Assembly: GCF_041435055.1 (NCBI RefSeq)
Contig: NZ_CP108002.1
Coordinates: 8,618,001-8,682,000, forward strand
Origin: Streptomyces sp. NBC_00341
GTDB lineage: Bacteria; Actinomycetota; Actinomycetes; Streptomycetales; Streptomycetaceae
Length of the DNA stretch: 64,000 bases
Reading direction: 5' to 3'
Made by a program: the position numbers and the translations under genes. Below are positions 18,357 to 30,300 of this stretch, one piece after another (within the stretch, counting starts at the first letter, position 1; the number at the start of each line of letters is the position of its first letter). The notes below the pieces were generated by a model. That model had not been told where the DNA came from. It made no database searches and saw only the letters and a program-made list of their open reading frames with translations.

Positions 18357-18387
18357 CGGCCGGCACGCCGTCGGCGCGTGCCGGCCG
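18357..18387. terminator. Hairpin terminator between convergent genes
   Basis: Perfect 12-bp arms CGGCCGGCACGC (18357-18368) and GCGTGCCGGCCG (18376-18387) enclose a 7-base loop, 33 bases past the GH87 stop and 42 before the end of the convergent hydrolase gene. A smaller hairpin, TCCGGT/ACCGGA, lies at 18326-18342. Together they probably stop transcription from both sides. Confidence 0.65.
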
Positions 18388-18428
18388 CAGGCGCGTGTGT
18401 CCGCAGCCATCACCCCCTGCCCCTGCCT

Positions 18429-19265
18429 TCAGGCGCGGAGGGCCTCGCGGAGGTGTTCGCCGAACTCGGCGGGATGCGTGCTGAGCCCGGTGTGCCCGCC
18501 CGGGAAGTGCCGGAGTTCCGTGCCGAGGCGCTCGGCCAGCAAGGCGGCCGGACGGTAGGGCAGCTCGCCGCGTGAGTCCCGGCCGCACGCCAGCACCAGC
18601 CGGTCCGACAGCGCTTCGAGCCGGTGGACGTCCGGTACGTAGGACATGAACGCGGGCACGATGCGTCCGACGAAGTACGGGAGGTCCGCCATCGTCCGCT
18701 CGGCCCGCGCCGCCGCTTGCGGTGGCAGCTCGACCGCGGCGACCGGCTCGTCGGTGGCACCGGCCTTCTTCAGCCCCGCAGAGAAGGCCGCCATCGCCGG
18801 ACCGATCCCGTCCACGCGGAACGTCTCGGTGACGCGCGCGACGAGTGCGCGATGCGCGGGAGCGTCGGGGAGGACCTCCACCATCGGCGGCTCGTGCGCC
18901 ACGACCCGCTCGACGGCCGCGGGACGGGCGGTGAGCAGATGCACGGCGGCGATCGCGCCGGAACTGCAGCCGAAGACACGGGCGGGCCCACCGGGGGAGA
19001 GCAGCCGCAGCAGGCGGAAGGCGTCGTCGGCGTGCTCGGCCACGCACTGCCCGGCCCCGGGGTCGTCCAGGGTGCTGCGCGACATGCCGCGGGGGTCGTA
19101 GGTCGCGACGGTGTATTCGGCGGCCAGCTCGCCGGCGATCGGGTCGAAGGACGCCGCGCCGCCCGTCCCGCCGGGGATCAGCAGCAGGAGCGGCCCGTGC
19201 CCGCGCACCTCGTAGTGCAGGGTCGCGCCGTCCACGCGAAGGCTGCCCACGGTCGGTTCGGTCAT
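18429..19265 (-). CDS. Alpha/beta hydrolase
   Basis: A 278-residue cytoplasmic alpha/beta hydrolase. The oxyanion region LLLIPGGTGGAASFDPIAGEL, the strand VATYDPRGMSRST and the nucleophile elbow VFGCSSGAIAAVHLL (serine in CSSG) are clear; a late GGHTGLSTHPAEFGEHL supplies the catalytic histidine. It could be an esterase, epoxide hydrolase or a detoxifying enzyme; the substrate is not readable. Its ATG overlaps the stop of the upstream TetR gene by 4 bases (ATGA), so it is translationally coupled to that regulator and is probably its main target. Confidence 0.8.
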   Translation of the reverse strand: MTEPTVGSLRVDGATLHYEVRGHGPLLLLIPGGTGGAASFDPIAGELAAEYTVATYDPRGMSRSTLDDPGAGQCVAEHADDAFRLLRLLSPGGPARVFGCSSGAIAAVHLLTARPAAVERVVAHEPPMVEVLPDAPAHRALVARVTETFRVDGIGPAMAAFSAGLKKAGATDEPVAAVELPPQAAARAERTMADLPYFVGRIVPAFMSYVPDVHRLEALSDRLVLACGRDSRGELPYRPAALLAERLGTELRHFPGGHTGLSTHPAEFGEHLREALRA

Positions 19266-19855
19266 GCGGCGTCCCCTTCCCGGGACGGGGGCCAGTGCTC
19301 CAGCAGGGTGTCCAGGGCGTCGAGTGCCCGCACCCAGGACTGCTGAGGTGAACGCGCGTGCCCGAAGCCGCCCGCCGCCTCAAGGGCGACGAAGCCGTGG
19401 AACGTGCTGCGCAGCAACCGGACCGCGTCGGTCAGGTCGGGCTCCGCGAGTCCGTAGCCGCGCAGCATGCCGTAGGTCAGCTCGACCGCGCGCCGCGGTC
19501 CGGGTGCCTTCGCGGCCAGTTCGGGATCGATCTCGATGGGGGTCTGCGTCGCCATGTAGCGGCCCGGATGCTCGTGGGCGTACTCCCGCCAGGCGTCCGC
19601 GAACGCGACCAGCGCGTCCCGGCCCGCCCGCCCGGCCGTCGCCTCCGCGATCCGCATGGTCTTCTCGTCCGCCGCGAGCAGGGCGATCCGCCCGCGCAGA
19701 TCCTCGAGACCGCGGACATGCGTGTAGAGGCTCGCGTCCTTCACCCCGAGCCGCCGCGCCACCTGAGACATGGTCACCCGGTCGAGACCGACCTCGTCGG
19801 CCAGTTCCGCGCCCGCGATCGTCACCCGTTCGACTGTCAGCCCGGCCCGCACCAT
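19262..19855 (-). CDS. TetR-family repressor
   Basis: A 197-residue TetR-type regulator with an N-terminal helix-turn-helix (AGAELADEVGLDRVTMSQVARRLGVKDASLYTHVRG) and a C-terminal ligand domain of the WHG (TetR_C_33-like) kind. The key DNA-reading part is MSQVARRLGVKDASLYTHV. ATG 19855 follows GGGGAGG. It is co-transcribed with the overlapping hydrolase gene. A perfect palindrome at 19892-19906 in its promoter indicates self-repression, relieved by a small ligand that the hydrolase may act on. It lies next to the PTM cluster on the opposite strand; a role in PTM regulation is possible but not shown. Confidence 0.85.
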   Translation of the reverse strand: MVRAGLTVERVTIAGAELADEVGLDRVTMSQVARRLGVKDASLYTHVRGLEDLRGRIALLAADEKTMRIAEATAGRAGRDALVAFADAWREYAHEHPGRYMATQTPIEIDPELAAKAPGPRRAVELTYGMLRGYGLAEPDLTDAVRLLRSTFHGFVALEAAGGFGHARSPQQSWVRALDALDTLLEHWPPSREGDAA

Positions 19856-19891
19856 GTGTCCTCCCCAAGGTCCTAATGGGTCTAGATATAG

Positions 19892-19906
19892 CCTAGGGCC
19901 CCTAGG
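19892..19906. promoter_or_regulatory. Palindromic operator of the TetR-family gene
   Basis: CCTAGGG (19892-19898) and CCCTAGG (19900-19906) form a perfect 7-bp inverted repeat around one base, 37 bases before the tetR start. An AT-rich TATATC, a possible -10, follows on the minus strand. Position and symmetry fit TetR autoregulation. Confidence 0.6.
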
Positions 19907-20355
19907 TTCGGCAACCCGGGTTCCGTGTCGCCGGGGTCGGTCGCCGTGAGTCCGCCGGTGAGTCTGAAAGAAACGAAAAGAATACTAAGTAACCCACATT
20001 GGCGACAGCGGGGCCTCTCCCTATTTCTTCCGGACCGAACGTCCGGTTCAATGAGTTGAAGATCAGTCGAGGCGCTCGGGGGGAATCTCATCAAGTCACC
20101 GGTCGAGGATTGAAGCCGCTGCAGGCGGACAAGGATGTATCGGGTTCGTGCGGGACGCCTCATAAGAGGTCACCTCATCGAACCAGTTGAAATTCTCGGC
20201 TACCCACTTTCGCCCTCAAGGGTGCGTGGGTGCTTGCCATTCATTTTCCGTACGCCCCTGGGGATTTCGGCTTCCGCGCGAAGTCGAAAGCCCTGGTTCC
20301 CCTTGCGGCGGCGCAGGTGGCGCGGTCGGTCAGCATTTCCACGGAGGTGTTTCGG
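19907..20355. other. Upstream region of the PTM cluster
   Basis: About 450 bases without a supported gene separate tetR from ftdA and should hold the PTM promoter. GC content drops around 19965-20000 (AAGAAACGAAAAGAATAC). An inverted repeat CCGGAC/GTCCGG (20030-20035, 20041-20046) is visible. I could not find a convincing -35/-10 pair, so the promoter position is open. Frames reaching back to 20135-20230 lack a ribosome-binding site. Confidence 0.45.
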
Positions 20356-21267
20356 GTGTACGAATACGAACGGCGCGCCGACGGCTGCATCCGGCCCGCG
20401 CGACGATTATCGACGAGGGTCCATCCCCAGGAGATTCTCCGTTCCCTCGCTTATCCGCTGCTCCTTGCGGCCACCCTCTGCGTGGCCGCGAGTTCGCTGA
20501 TCCTGGACTGGGATCCCGGCCGGGTCAGCCCGCTCTTCCTGGTGGGCACCCTCATCTACCTGGCCGCCCTGGAAAGGCTCATCCCGCACCGGCGCGACTG
20601 GCATCCAAGCCGGGCGGAATGGCGCTGGTACGGCGTCTACTTCCTCCTCACCATGGCCGCGAGCGCGCTGGCACAGCTCGGCGTGACGACCGCGGTCGGG
20701 AGGATCTCACCCGCCGATCCGGCGCTCCCGCTGTGGGCCGAGATCCCGGCCGCCCTGCTGAGCGGTTCGCTGGCCAGCTACCTGGTACACCGACTGGGGC
20801 ACGCCAACCCGCTGCTGTGGCGGCTCCACGGGGTGCACCACGTACCGCAGAAGGTCAACGTCGCGAACAACGGCGTCAATCACGTACTGGACATCGTCCT
20901 CGCCCAGGGCGCCGTCCAGCTCACCCTGGCACTGGCCGGATTCTCCAGTCGCTCCGTGCTCGCCACCGGTCTGTTCGTGGCCGCACAGGGCTACTTCGTC
21001 CACGCCAACATCGACGTGCGCATCGGCAGGCTCAACCACATTCTGGCCAGCCCCGAACAGCACCGTCTGCACCACAGCACGGAGTTGTCCGAGGCAGGCC
21101 ACTACGGCTCCGACCTGTCGTGCTGGGACCACCTCTTCGGGAGCTTCACCTGGCGGCCGGGGCGCGAGCCGGCCGCGGTCGGTCTCTGCGATCCCGCCTC
21201 CTTCCCCGGAACCGGCGAGATCCTCGGAAGCCTTCTCCATCCGTGGCGCCGTGCGAAGGGGGCCTGA
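20356..21267 (+). CDS. ftdA: Sterol desaturase/fatty-acid hydroxylase-family enzyme of a PTM cluster
   Basis: A di-iron membrane hydroxylase of 303 residues. In PTM clusters the homologue hydroxylates the beta carbon of the ornithine-derived part of the macrolactam. Hydrophobic segments occur around residues 30-75, 100-125 and 210-230. The histidine clusters that bind iron are visible: HRLGH, HGVHHV, NHV, HAN and QHRLHHS. I chose GTG 20356 because GGAGG lies 8 bases upstream; the frame is open further up but has no good site. Codon 18 (20407-20409) is TTA, the rare leucine codon that makes translation depend on the bldA tRNA. It is the first gene of the cluster, 93 bases before the PKS-NRPS. 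Confidence 0.85.
   Translation: MYEYERRADGCIRPARRLSTRVHPQEILRSLAYPLLLAATLCVAASSLILDWDPGRVSPLFLVGTLIYLAALERLIPHRRDWHPSRAEWRWYGVYFLLTMAASALAQLGVTTAVGRISPADPALPLWAEIPAALLSGSLASYLVHRLGHANPLLWRLHGVHHVPQKVNVANNGVNHVLDIVLAQGAVQLTLALAGFSSRSVLATGLFVAAQGYFVHANIDVRIGRLNHILASPEQHRLHHSTELSEAGHYGSDLSCWDHLFGSFTWRPGREPAAVGLCDPASFPGTGEILGSLLHPWRRAKGA
20407..20409 (+). promoter_or_regulatory. In-frame TTA leucine codon in ftdA (bldA target)
   Basis: Codon 18 of ftdA, reading A-R-R-L-S-T-R, is TTA. TTA is very rare in Streptomyces and is read only by the developmentally regulated bldA tRNA. Confidence 0.7.
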
Positions 21268-21360
21268 GACGAGACCGTCCGACCCCGGGGCCCGGCCCCG
21301 CACCACAGACTTCGGCGCTGCCTCCCGGCAGCGTGACCACCTGATGAGGAGTGTGCGAAC

Positions 21361-24300
21361 TTGGCTGACGCGATCAATGACGCTTCTACGGGCAAAGTAG
21401 CGATCATCGGTATCGGCTGCCGCTTTCCCGGCGAGGCATCGGACCACCGCGCCTTCTGGCAGAACCTGCTGGACGGCAAGGACTGCGTCATCCCGACACC
21501 CGCGGACCGCTACGACGTCACCACCCTCAGGAGCGGCCACCGGGACAAGCCCGGCCGCCTCGTGGGCGGCAGGGGCGGATACATCGAGGGCTTCGACGAG
21601 TTCGAACCGGCCTTCTTCGGCATCAGCCCGCGCGAGGCCGACCACATGGACCCCCAGCAGCGCAAGCTCCTGGAGGTGGCCTGGGAGGCCCTGGAGGACG
21701 GCGGCCAACGGCCCGCCGAACTGGCAGGCAGTGACACGGCCGTATACGTGGGTGCGTTCACGCTGGACTACAAGATCCTGCAGTTCGCCGACCTGAGCTT
21801 CCAGACACTCGCCGCTCACACCGCGACCGGCACCATGATGACGATGGTGTCGAACCGCATCTCGCACTCCTTCGACTTCCGCGGCCCCAGCCTCTCGGTC
21901 GACACCGCGTGCAGCTCGTCCCTGGTTGCCGTCCACCTGGCGTGCCAGAGCCTGAACAGAAGAGAGAGCGGTCTCGCGCTCGCGGGCGGAGTGCTCCTGC
22001 ACATGGCACCGCAGTACACCATCGCCGAGACGAAGGGCGGATTCCTGTCGCCCGAAGGGCGTTCACGTACCTTCGACGCCTCGGCCGACGGCTACGTACG
22101 TGCCGAGGGCGTCGGCCTCGTCGCGCTCAAGCGGCTGGAGGACGCGCTGCGGGACGGGGACCCGATCCACGCGGTGATCGCCGGCACCGGAGTCAACCAG
22201 GACGGCCGGACCAACGGCATAACCGTTCCCAACGGGGAGGCCCAGGTCTCCCTCGTGCGCCGGGTCTGCGCCGAGGCGGGCATCACCCCCGGCGACCTGC
22301 AGTACATGGAGGCGCACGGCACCTCCACGCCGGTGGGCGACCCGATCGAGGCCAACGCCCTGTCCCGGGCACTCGCCATCGGGCGCGCCCCGGGCGCCGC
22401 CTGCTACGTCGGCTCGGTGAAGGCGAACATCGGGCACACGGAATCAGCCGCCGGCATCGCCGGGCTGATCAAGACCGCCCTCGCTCTCAAGCACCGCCGG
22501 ATCCCGCCCCACATCAACCTCGAAAGGATCAACCCGGCCATCGACCGCGGCTCCTCGCCGTACGACATCCCCACCACGGTGACGGACTGGCCCGAACACG
22601 AGGGCCCCGCGCGGGCGGGAGTGAACGCCTTCGGCTTCGGCGGGACCAACGCCCACGCCGTCCTGGAGGAGGCACCCGCGCACACGGCGCGCGCAGAGAC
22701 CGCCCGGCCCTCGCCGGCTGCCCGGCCCGTCCTGCCGCCGCAGGAGCGCGGCTGGAGCATCCTGCCCCTGACCACACGTCACCCGGACGCCCTCCCGCAG
22801 CTGGCGCGGGGCATCAGCCGCGAGCTTGCCGGAGAGCACGGCCCCGCCGTCGCACTCGACGACCTCGGCCACACACTCGCCCACCGGCGCCAGCACCTGG
22901 AATCACGTCTCTCCGTCGTCTACTCCTCCAGGGAATCCCTGGAGGAGGCGCTGGACACCTGTCTGCGGGGCGAACCGCATCCCCGGGTGGTGCAGGGGCG
23001 ACAGCTGGATACCCCGGACCGCCGCCTGGTCTGGGTGTTCACCGGTATGGGCCCGCAGTGGTGGGCCATGGGACGCGGCCTGCTGGCCAGTGAGCCGGTC
23101 TTCCGGGACGCGGTCACCGCGTGCGACCGGGAGATCCGGAAGATCGCCGGATGGTCCCTGATGGACGAGATGGCGGCCGACGAGAGCCGGTCGCGGATGG
23201 CGGAGACCTGGCTCGCGCAGCCCGCCAACTTCGCCGTGCAGATCGGACTGGCGGCCCTGTGGCGTTCGTACGGCATCCACCCGGACGCCGTGGTCGGGCA
23301 CAGCACCGGCGAGATCGCCGCCTTCTACGAGGCGGGCGTCTACTCGCTGGAGGACGCGGTCAGGATCGCCGTCCACCGCAGCCGGCTCCAGCACACCCTG
23401 TCCGGAACAGGCACCATGCTGGCCGTCGGGCTGCCGGAGGCCGAGGCCGATCGCCGGGTGCGCCCCTACGGAGACCTGATCTCCGTGGCCGCCGTCAACA
23501 GCCCCGCCTCGGTCACCCTGGCAGGGGACGGGACGGCACTGGCCGCGCTGGCCGACGAGCTGCGCACCGAACTGGTCTTCACCAAGTTCCTTGCGGTGGA
23601 GGTCCCTTACCACAGTGCCGCCATGGACCGGATCAAGGACGAACTCCTCACCGCGCTCGCCGGAATCGAGCCCCGCCCGGCGACGGTTCCGGTTCACCTG
23701 ACGGGTCAGGAGGGCGTCGCGGAAGGCGTCGAGCTGGACGCCGGGTACTGGTGGAAGAACGTCCGCGACCGGGTGCGCTTCCACGCGGCCGTGGACCGGC
23801 TGGCCGACGACGGCCACCGGCTGTTCCTCGAAATCGGCCCCCATCCGGTCCTCGGACACGCCATCCGCGAATGCCTGGAGGCGAAGGGCCGCACGGGCGT
23901 CTCGGTACCGTCGGTGCGCCGCGCGGAGGACGAACCCGAGCGCTTCGCCGTGTCCCTGGCGACCCTGCACAACAACGGGTTCGACATCGCGTGGGACGTA
24001 CTCCAGCCCGTGGGGCGCACAGTCCCGCTGCCCCGCTACCCCTGGCGTCGTGACCGGCACTGGACAGAGCCGGGAGCCGTCGCGCAGATCCGCCTCGGCC
24101 GGCTCGATCACCCTCTGCTGGGCCGCCGCACGGACCACACAGAACCGACCTGGCAGGCCCGGCTCGACACCGAGAGGCTGCCGTACCTGGCCGACCACCG
24201 CATCCAGGACTCCGTGGTCTTCCCCGCGGCCGGATACCTGGAGATGGCCGCACAGGCCGTGCGGGAGCTGACCGGGGGCACGGACGTCGTGCTGGCCGAC

Positions 24301-27300
24301 ATCGATCTGCGCAAGGCGCTCTTCCTGGCAGAGGACGACGCCCGCACGGTCCACCTCTCCGTGTCGCTGGAGGACGGCGGCTTCGTCGTCGCGTCCGCGG
24401 CGGCCGGACCGGAGACGGAGCGGGTGGTGCACGCCAGTGGGGTGGTCCGTACCGCGCAGCGCCGCTCGGCCGGAGCACCGCTGCACGCGGACCCGATCAG
24501 GGAACGGTGCCCGCGCCGGCTGGACAACCAGGAGTGCTACACCGCGCTGGCCGCGCTGGGCTACCAGTACGGTCCCGCCTTCCAGGCCATCGAGGAGGTC
24601 TGGATCGGCGCCGACGAGGTGCTGGCCCGGATCACTCCGCCCGCGGCGATCGGGGGCGGGGCCGCGGATCACCACATCCACCCGGTGCTGCTGGACGCCT
24701 GTTTCCAGGCTCTGCTGACGCCGCAGCTCCTGACCGGGGAGACACCGGCGCCGGGCACCGGCATCCGGTTACCTCTGTCGCTCGACGAGATGAGCGTTTC
24801 CCCCGTGGGCGACCGCACCTTGTGGGTGCACGGCACGGTGCGCCGCCACGACGGGGACGCGCTGGTGGGTGATCTCGCGCTGTACGCCGAGGACGGGACG
24901 GCGCTGGGCCGCATGCGGGGATTCCGCGCGGCCGACGTGGAGAAGGCCTCGGGGGCCGTCTCCCGCAGCACCATCGACTCCTGGCTCGCGGAGCCCGTCT
25001 GGACCGACCGCCCCTGGGCGGCGGCCTCCGGGGTGGCGGCCGAGGGATCCGGCACGGGCGAGCCGCAGGACTGGCTGGTCCTGGCGGACAACGGGGGAGT
25101 GGGGGACGCCTTCGCGGAGCTGGTGACCGCGCGCGGCGACCGCTGCCGCACCGTATGGCTGGACGACGCCGGCGACGGGCCGGAGCGGGGCGGAGAACTG
25201 CCCGCCGCACCGGACTGCGCCGCCCGGCTGGAACAGCTCTTCACCGAACTGGACCGCGAAGGTGAGGCCTTCCGCGGCACGGTCGTGCATCTGTGGAACC
25301 TGGATCAGCCCGGCATCGACGCCGCCGGGCGCCAGGATGTGGTGCGGGCCGCGGACACCGGGGCCTACTCCCTGGTCGCGCTCGCCAGGATCCTGCTGGC
25401 CCGGCAGACCGGCGGACGGCTGCACGTGGTCACCCGAGGAGCCCAGCCCGTCTCACCGGGCGAGCCGACCGAACCGCTCGGTACGCCCGCCTGGGGCGTC
25501 ACGCGCGTACTCAGGCACCAGGAGCTGGCAGGCCATCGGGGCAAACTGGTCGACCTCGACCCCGCACGGGAGCCCGGCGCACCCGGCGTCCGGGCGGACG
25601 CCGAGGCACTCCTGCGCGAGTTCCTCGTTGACGACGAGGAAGAGATCGGGCTGCGCGGCGACCGCCGGGCGACCAGCCGCATCCGGCCCGCCGAAGGACT
25701 GACCAGGCCACTGCCGCTGCGCCTGCGGGCGGACGGAAGCTATCTCGTCACCGGGGCGTTCGGCGCCCTGGGCCGACTGTTGTGCCGGACGCTGGTGAAG
25801 CGCGGCGCCCGACGGCTCATCCTGATGAGCCGGACCCCCGTACCGGACCGCCACACCTGGCAGGAGACCGACCCGGCAACGGCGCAGGGCAGGGCCGTGG
25901 CCCTCCTCAAGGAGCTGGAGGCCGCCGGCGCGCAGACGGTCCTCGCGCCGGTCGACGTGACCGACGAACACGCGCTGACCGGCTGGCTCGACGCGCACCG
26001 GCGGGACGGGGCACCGCCCGTACGCGGCGTGTTCCACCTCGCGGGCCAGGTGCGGGACAGGCTGGTCCCCGACATGGACCGCACCACGTTCGACGCGGTG
26101 CTCGACCCGAAGGCCGTGGGGGCGTACCTGCTGGACAAGCACCTGCGCGACGAACCGCTCGAACACTTCGTCCTCTTCGCCTCGATCGCCTCACTGCTGA
26201 CGACCGCGGGCCAGACCAACTACGCCGCGGGCAACGCCTTTCTGGACGCGCTGGCCCATCGGCGGCGCGCGCAGGGCCTGCCGGCGCTGAGCCTCGACTG
26301 GGGCCCCTGGGCCACCGGAATGATCGAGGAACTGGGCCTGGTCGACCACTACCTCCACAGCCGGGGCATGAGCTCGCTGTCCCCGGAAGCCGGGATGAGC
26401 GTCCTGGAACGCGTCATCGGACAGGACCGGGCGCAACTGCTCGTCGCCACCGTCGTCGACTGGCAGACCTTCCTGGCCTGGTACGACTCCCCGCCGCCGC
26501 TGGTCACCGAACTGGCCGCGGCCGCTCAGGAACACACCGCGGAGGAGGGAGGCGGAATCCTCGACGCCTTCCGCGACGCGGGAGAGGCGGACCGCCGCCG
26601 ACTGGTCATCGACCGGTTCACGGCGATCACCGCCACGGTCCTTCGCTCCGCGGCGCACGAGATCGACCCCGCGGCCGGGCTCACCGGACTGGGGCTCGAC
26701 TCGCTGCTCGCGATGGAGCTGCGCGCCAGGACACAGGCCGATCTCGGAATCGCCCTGCCGGTGGTCGCCCTGCTGAGCGGCACCTCCGTGGAGGAACTGG
26801 CCGGCCGGCTGTACGACGGCCTGACCGAACGGGTCGCGGCCGGTGGCGCGGGGGAGAGCGACGCGACGGCCGTCGAGGTGTTCACCGACGAGCTGAACCA
26901 CCCCCTGACCCAGAACCAGAAGGCGCTCTGGTTCCTCAAGCAGCTCAACCCCGACGGCTACGCCTACAACATCGGCGGCGCGGTGGAGGTGCGCGCCGAG
27001 ATCGAACCCGAGCTGATGTTCGAGGCGGTGCGCAGGCTCGTCGCGCGCCATCCGGCGCTGCGCGCCAACTTCCACCTGGAGGAAGGCCTGCCGGTGCAGC
27101 GCACGACCTCGGGCACGGAGCCCGACCTCGGCCTGTTCGACGTCCAGGGCCAGGGCTGGGAGGACATCCGGCGCACGATCATCCGCGAGTACCGCAAGCC
27201 GTACGACCTCGAACGCGACCCGCTCGTGCGGTTCAGGCTGTTCAAGCGCGGGCCGAGCCGCTGGGTCATCATGAAGGCCGTCCACCACATCGTCTCGGAC

Positions 27301-30300
27301 GCGATCTCGACGTTCACCTTCATCGAGGAACTGCTCGCCGTGTACGAGGCGCTGAAGCAGGGCCGGGAACCCGCCCTGCCGCCCGTCGGCGCCCGGTACC
27401 TGGACTTCCTCAACCAGCAGAACCGGTTCCTGGCAGGACCCGAGGCCGGCGGAATGCTCGAGTACTGGCGCTCCCACCTGCCCGCGGAGGTCCCGCTCCT
27501 GGACCTGCCGGTGGACCGCCCCCGGCCCGCCGTGCAGACGCACAACGGCGCCTCGGAGTTCTTCGTGCTCGATACGGAGCTCAGCGCCCGGGTCCACGCG
27601 CTGGCACAGGAGCACGGCGTGACGCCGTTCATGGTGCTGCTCAGCACCTACTACATCCTGCTGCACCGCTACTCCGGCCAGGACCATGTCATCGTCGGCA
27701 GTCCGGTGACCGGCCGTACCCACCAGGAGTTCTCCTCGGTCTACGGCTACTTCGTCAACCCGTTGCCGCTGCACGCGGACCTGTCCGCGGGCCCCACCGT
27801 CGCGGAGCTGCTGGAGCAGGTCCGCAGGACGGTCCTCAACGGCCTGGACAACCAGGAGTACCCGTTCGTCCTGCTGGTCGAGGAGCTGGGCCTCCAGCAC
27901 GACCCCAGCCGTTCGGCCGTGTTCCAGGCGATGTTCATCCTGCTCACCCACAAGGTGGCCACCGAGCAGTACGGCTACCGCCTGGAGTACATCGAACTCC
28001 CCGAAGAGGAAGGACAGTTCGACATCACCCTGTCGGTCTACGAGGACGAGGCGGAGGGGTGCTTCCACTGCGTCCTCAAGTACAACACCGACCTCTTCCT
28101 GCCCCGGACCGTCCGCCGCATGGCCGAGCACTACGTCCAGCTGCTGGACAGCATGACGCGGGCGCCCGCCGGACTGCCCACTCCGAGGCTGGAGATGCTC
28201 GGCGCCCAGGAGCGCGAGCAACTGGTCACCGAGTGGAGCGGATCCTCCCGGCTGCCGGCCGTCGCGGGACGGGAACCCGGCCGTGACCGGACCGTCCACC
28301 AGCTGATCGGGGACATCGCCCGCGCCCACCCCGAGGCCGTCGCCGTCTCCGTGCCCGACCTTCGGGGCCCCACGGAACACCTCACATACGGAGAGCTCGA
28401 CCGCAGGGCCGATACCAGGGCCCGGCGGCTGCGCGAGCTGGGCGTGACCCAGGGTTCCGTCGTGGGGCTCTGCCTCGACAAGTCACCGGAACTGGTCGTC
28501 ACCCTCCTCGCGGTGCTCAGGGCGGGCGGCGCCTACCTGCCGGTCCACCCCGACCAGCCCGCGGAGCGCGTCGCCCACGTACTGGGCATCGCGCAGGCCG
28601 CCCTCATCGTCGTCGACGACACGCGCGCCGCGTGGGCCGAGGGCCTGCCCGCCACCGTGCTGACCCCGGCGAGGCTGGGCGCCACGGAGACCGAGGGGCC
28701 CGCGCCGCAGGGGAGCACCGACCTCGACGCGCCCGCCTACGTCATCAACACCTCGGGGTCCACCGGCCGTCCCAAGGCCGTGCGGGTCAGCCATCGCAGC
28801 CTCGTCTCGGCGTACGCGGCATGGTCCGGGGAGTACCGGCTGGCGGACGCGGCACGCGTCCACCTCCAGATGGCCGAGCCCTCGTTCGACGTGTTCACCG
28901 GCGACCTGGTCCGCGCACTCTGCTCCGGCGGCCGGCTGGTCCTGGCCGACCGGGACCTGATCTTCGACACGAGCCGCCTGTACCGCACCATGCGGACGGA
29001 ACGGGTCGACAGCGCGGAGTTCGTCCCCGCCGTCGTACGGGGCCTGATGGACCACTGCGAGCGCGCTGGCGAACGGCTCGACTTCATGAGCCTGCTGGTG
29101 GTCGGTTCCGATGCGTGGAAGGTGGCGGAGTACGAGCGGCTGCGCGGTCTGTGCGGTCCCGGTACCAGGGTGATCAACTCCTACGGCGTCACCGAGGCCA
29201 CCATCGACAGCGCCTTCTTCGAAGGGCCCGCGGACGGTCTTGAGCCAGGTCTCATGGTGCCGATCGGCCGCCCGCTGGCCAACAGCACACTCCATGTCCT
29301 GGACGAACACGGCGAACCCGTCCCGCCAGGCGTGCCGGGCGAGCTGTGGATCGGCGGCGAGGGCGTCGCGATCGGCTACGCCGGTGACCCGGAACAGACG
29401 GCGCAACGCTTCGTGACGCGGCAACTGAGCCGCGAGCCGGGCGCCGCACCGGTACGGCTGTACCGGACGGGCGACGTGGCGCGCTGGGACACGCACGGCC
29501 GGATGCACCTGCTCGGACGCAGCGACCACCAGGTCAAGCTGCGCGGCCACCGGATCGAGGTCGCCGAGATCGAATCGCACCTGGCGGGCTGGCCGGGCCT
29601 CGCCCGCGCCGTGGTGGCCGTCCGCCCCGACGCGGCCGGAGAACCGATCCTCTGCGCGTACTGCGTGGCGGAGCCGGGACGGACACTGGACCGGCGGGCC
29701 GTGCGCCGCCATCTCGCGGGAGCGGTACCGGCCTTCATGGTGCCGTCCCATGTCGTCGAGCTGCCGGAGCTGCCGCTCACCGCGCACGGAAAGGTGGATG
29801 TCGCCGCGCTCCCGGTACCGGCCGGCACGGACCGGCAGCAGTCGTACGAAGCACCGGTGACCCTCTACGAACTCAGCATGGCCCGGCACTGGGAGGCGCT
29901 GCTCGGGATGGACCGGGCGGGGCTCGGGGACGACTTCTTCGAATCCGGCGGCAGCTCGATCAAGCTGATCGAGCTGATCCACCACCTGCGGACGGAGTTC
30001 GGCATCGGCGTCCCGGTCAGCCGCCTGTACCAGGCCACGACCCTGCACGGCATGGCCGCGGCCGTGGCGGACCTCGTCAACAACACGACCTCGGAGGAGC
30101 TGCCGTACCTCACCTTCAACCCCGGGCCGGGACAGCCCGTCTTCTGCTTCCCCCCGGCCGGCGGCCACGCGCTCGTCTACCGCGGTTTCGCGGCGCAGCT
30201 CCTGACGTACCCGATCGTCGCGTTCAACTATGTGCCCGGTGACGACAAGGTCGCCCGGTACGCGGATCTGGTGGAGTCCGTCGGGCCGGAGGGCCCCTGC

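Noticed and set aside
20230..20355. Upstream extension of ftdA
   Set aside because: No ribosome-binding site; GTG 20356 has GGAGG at 8 bases and begins the conserved part.
20453..20461. Further TTA in ftdA
   Set aside because: Out of frame; the codons read GCT TAT.
23608..23616. TTA in the ftdB AT domain
   Set aside because: Out of frame; the codons read CCT TAC.
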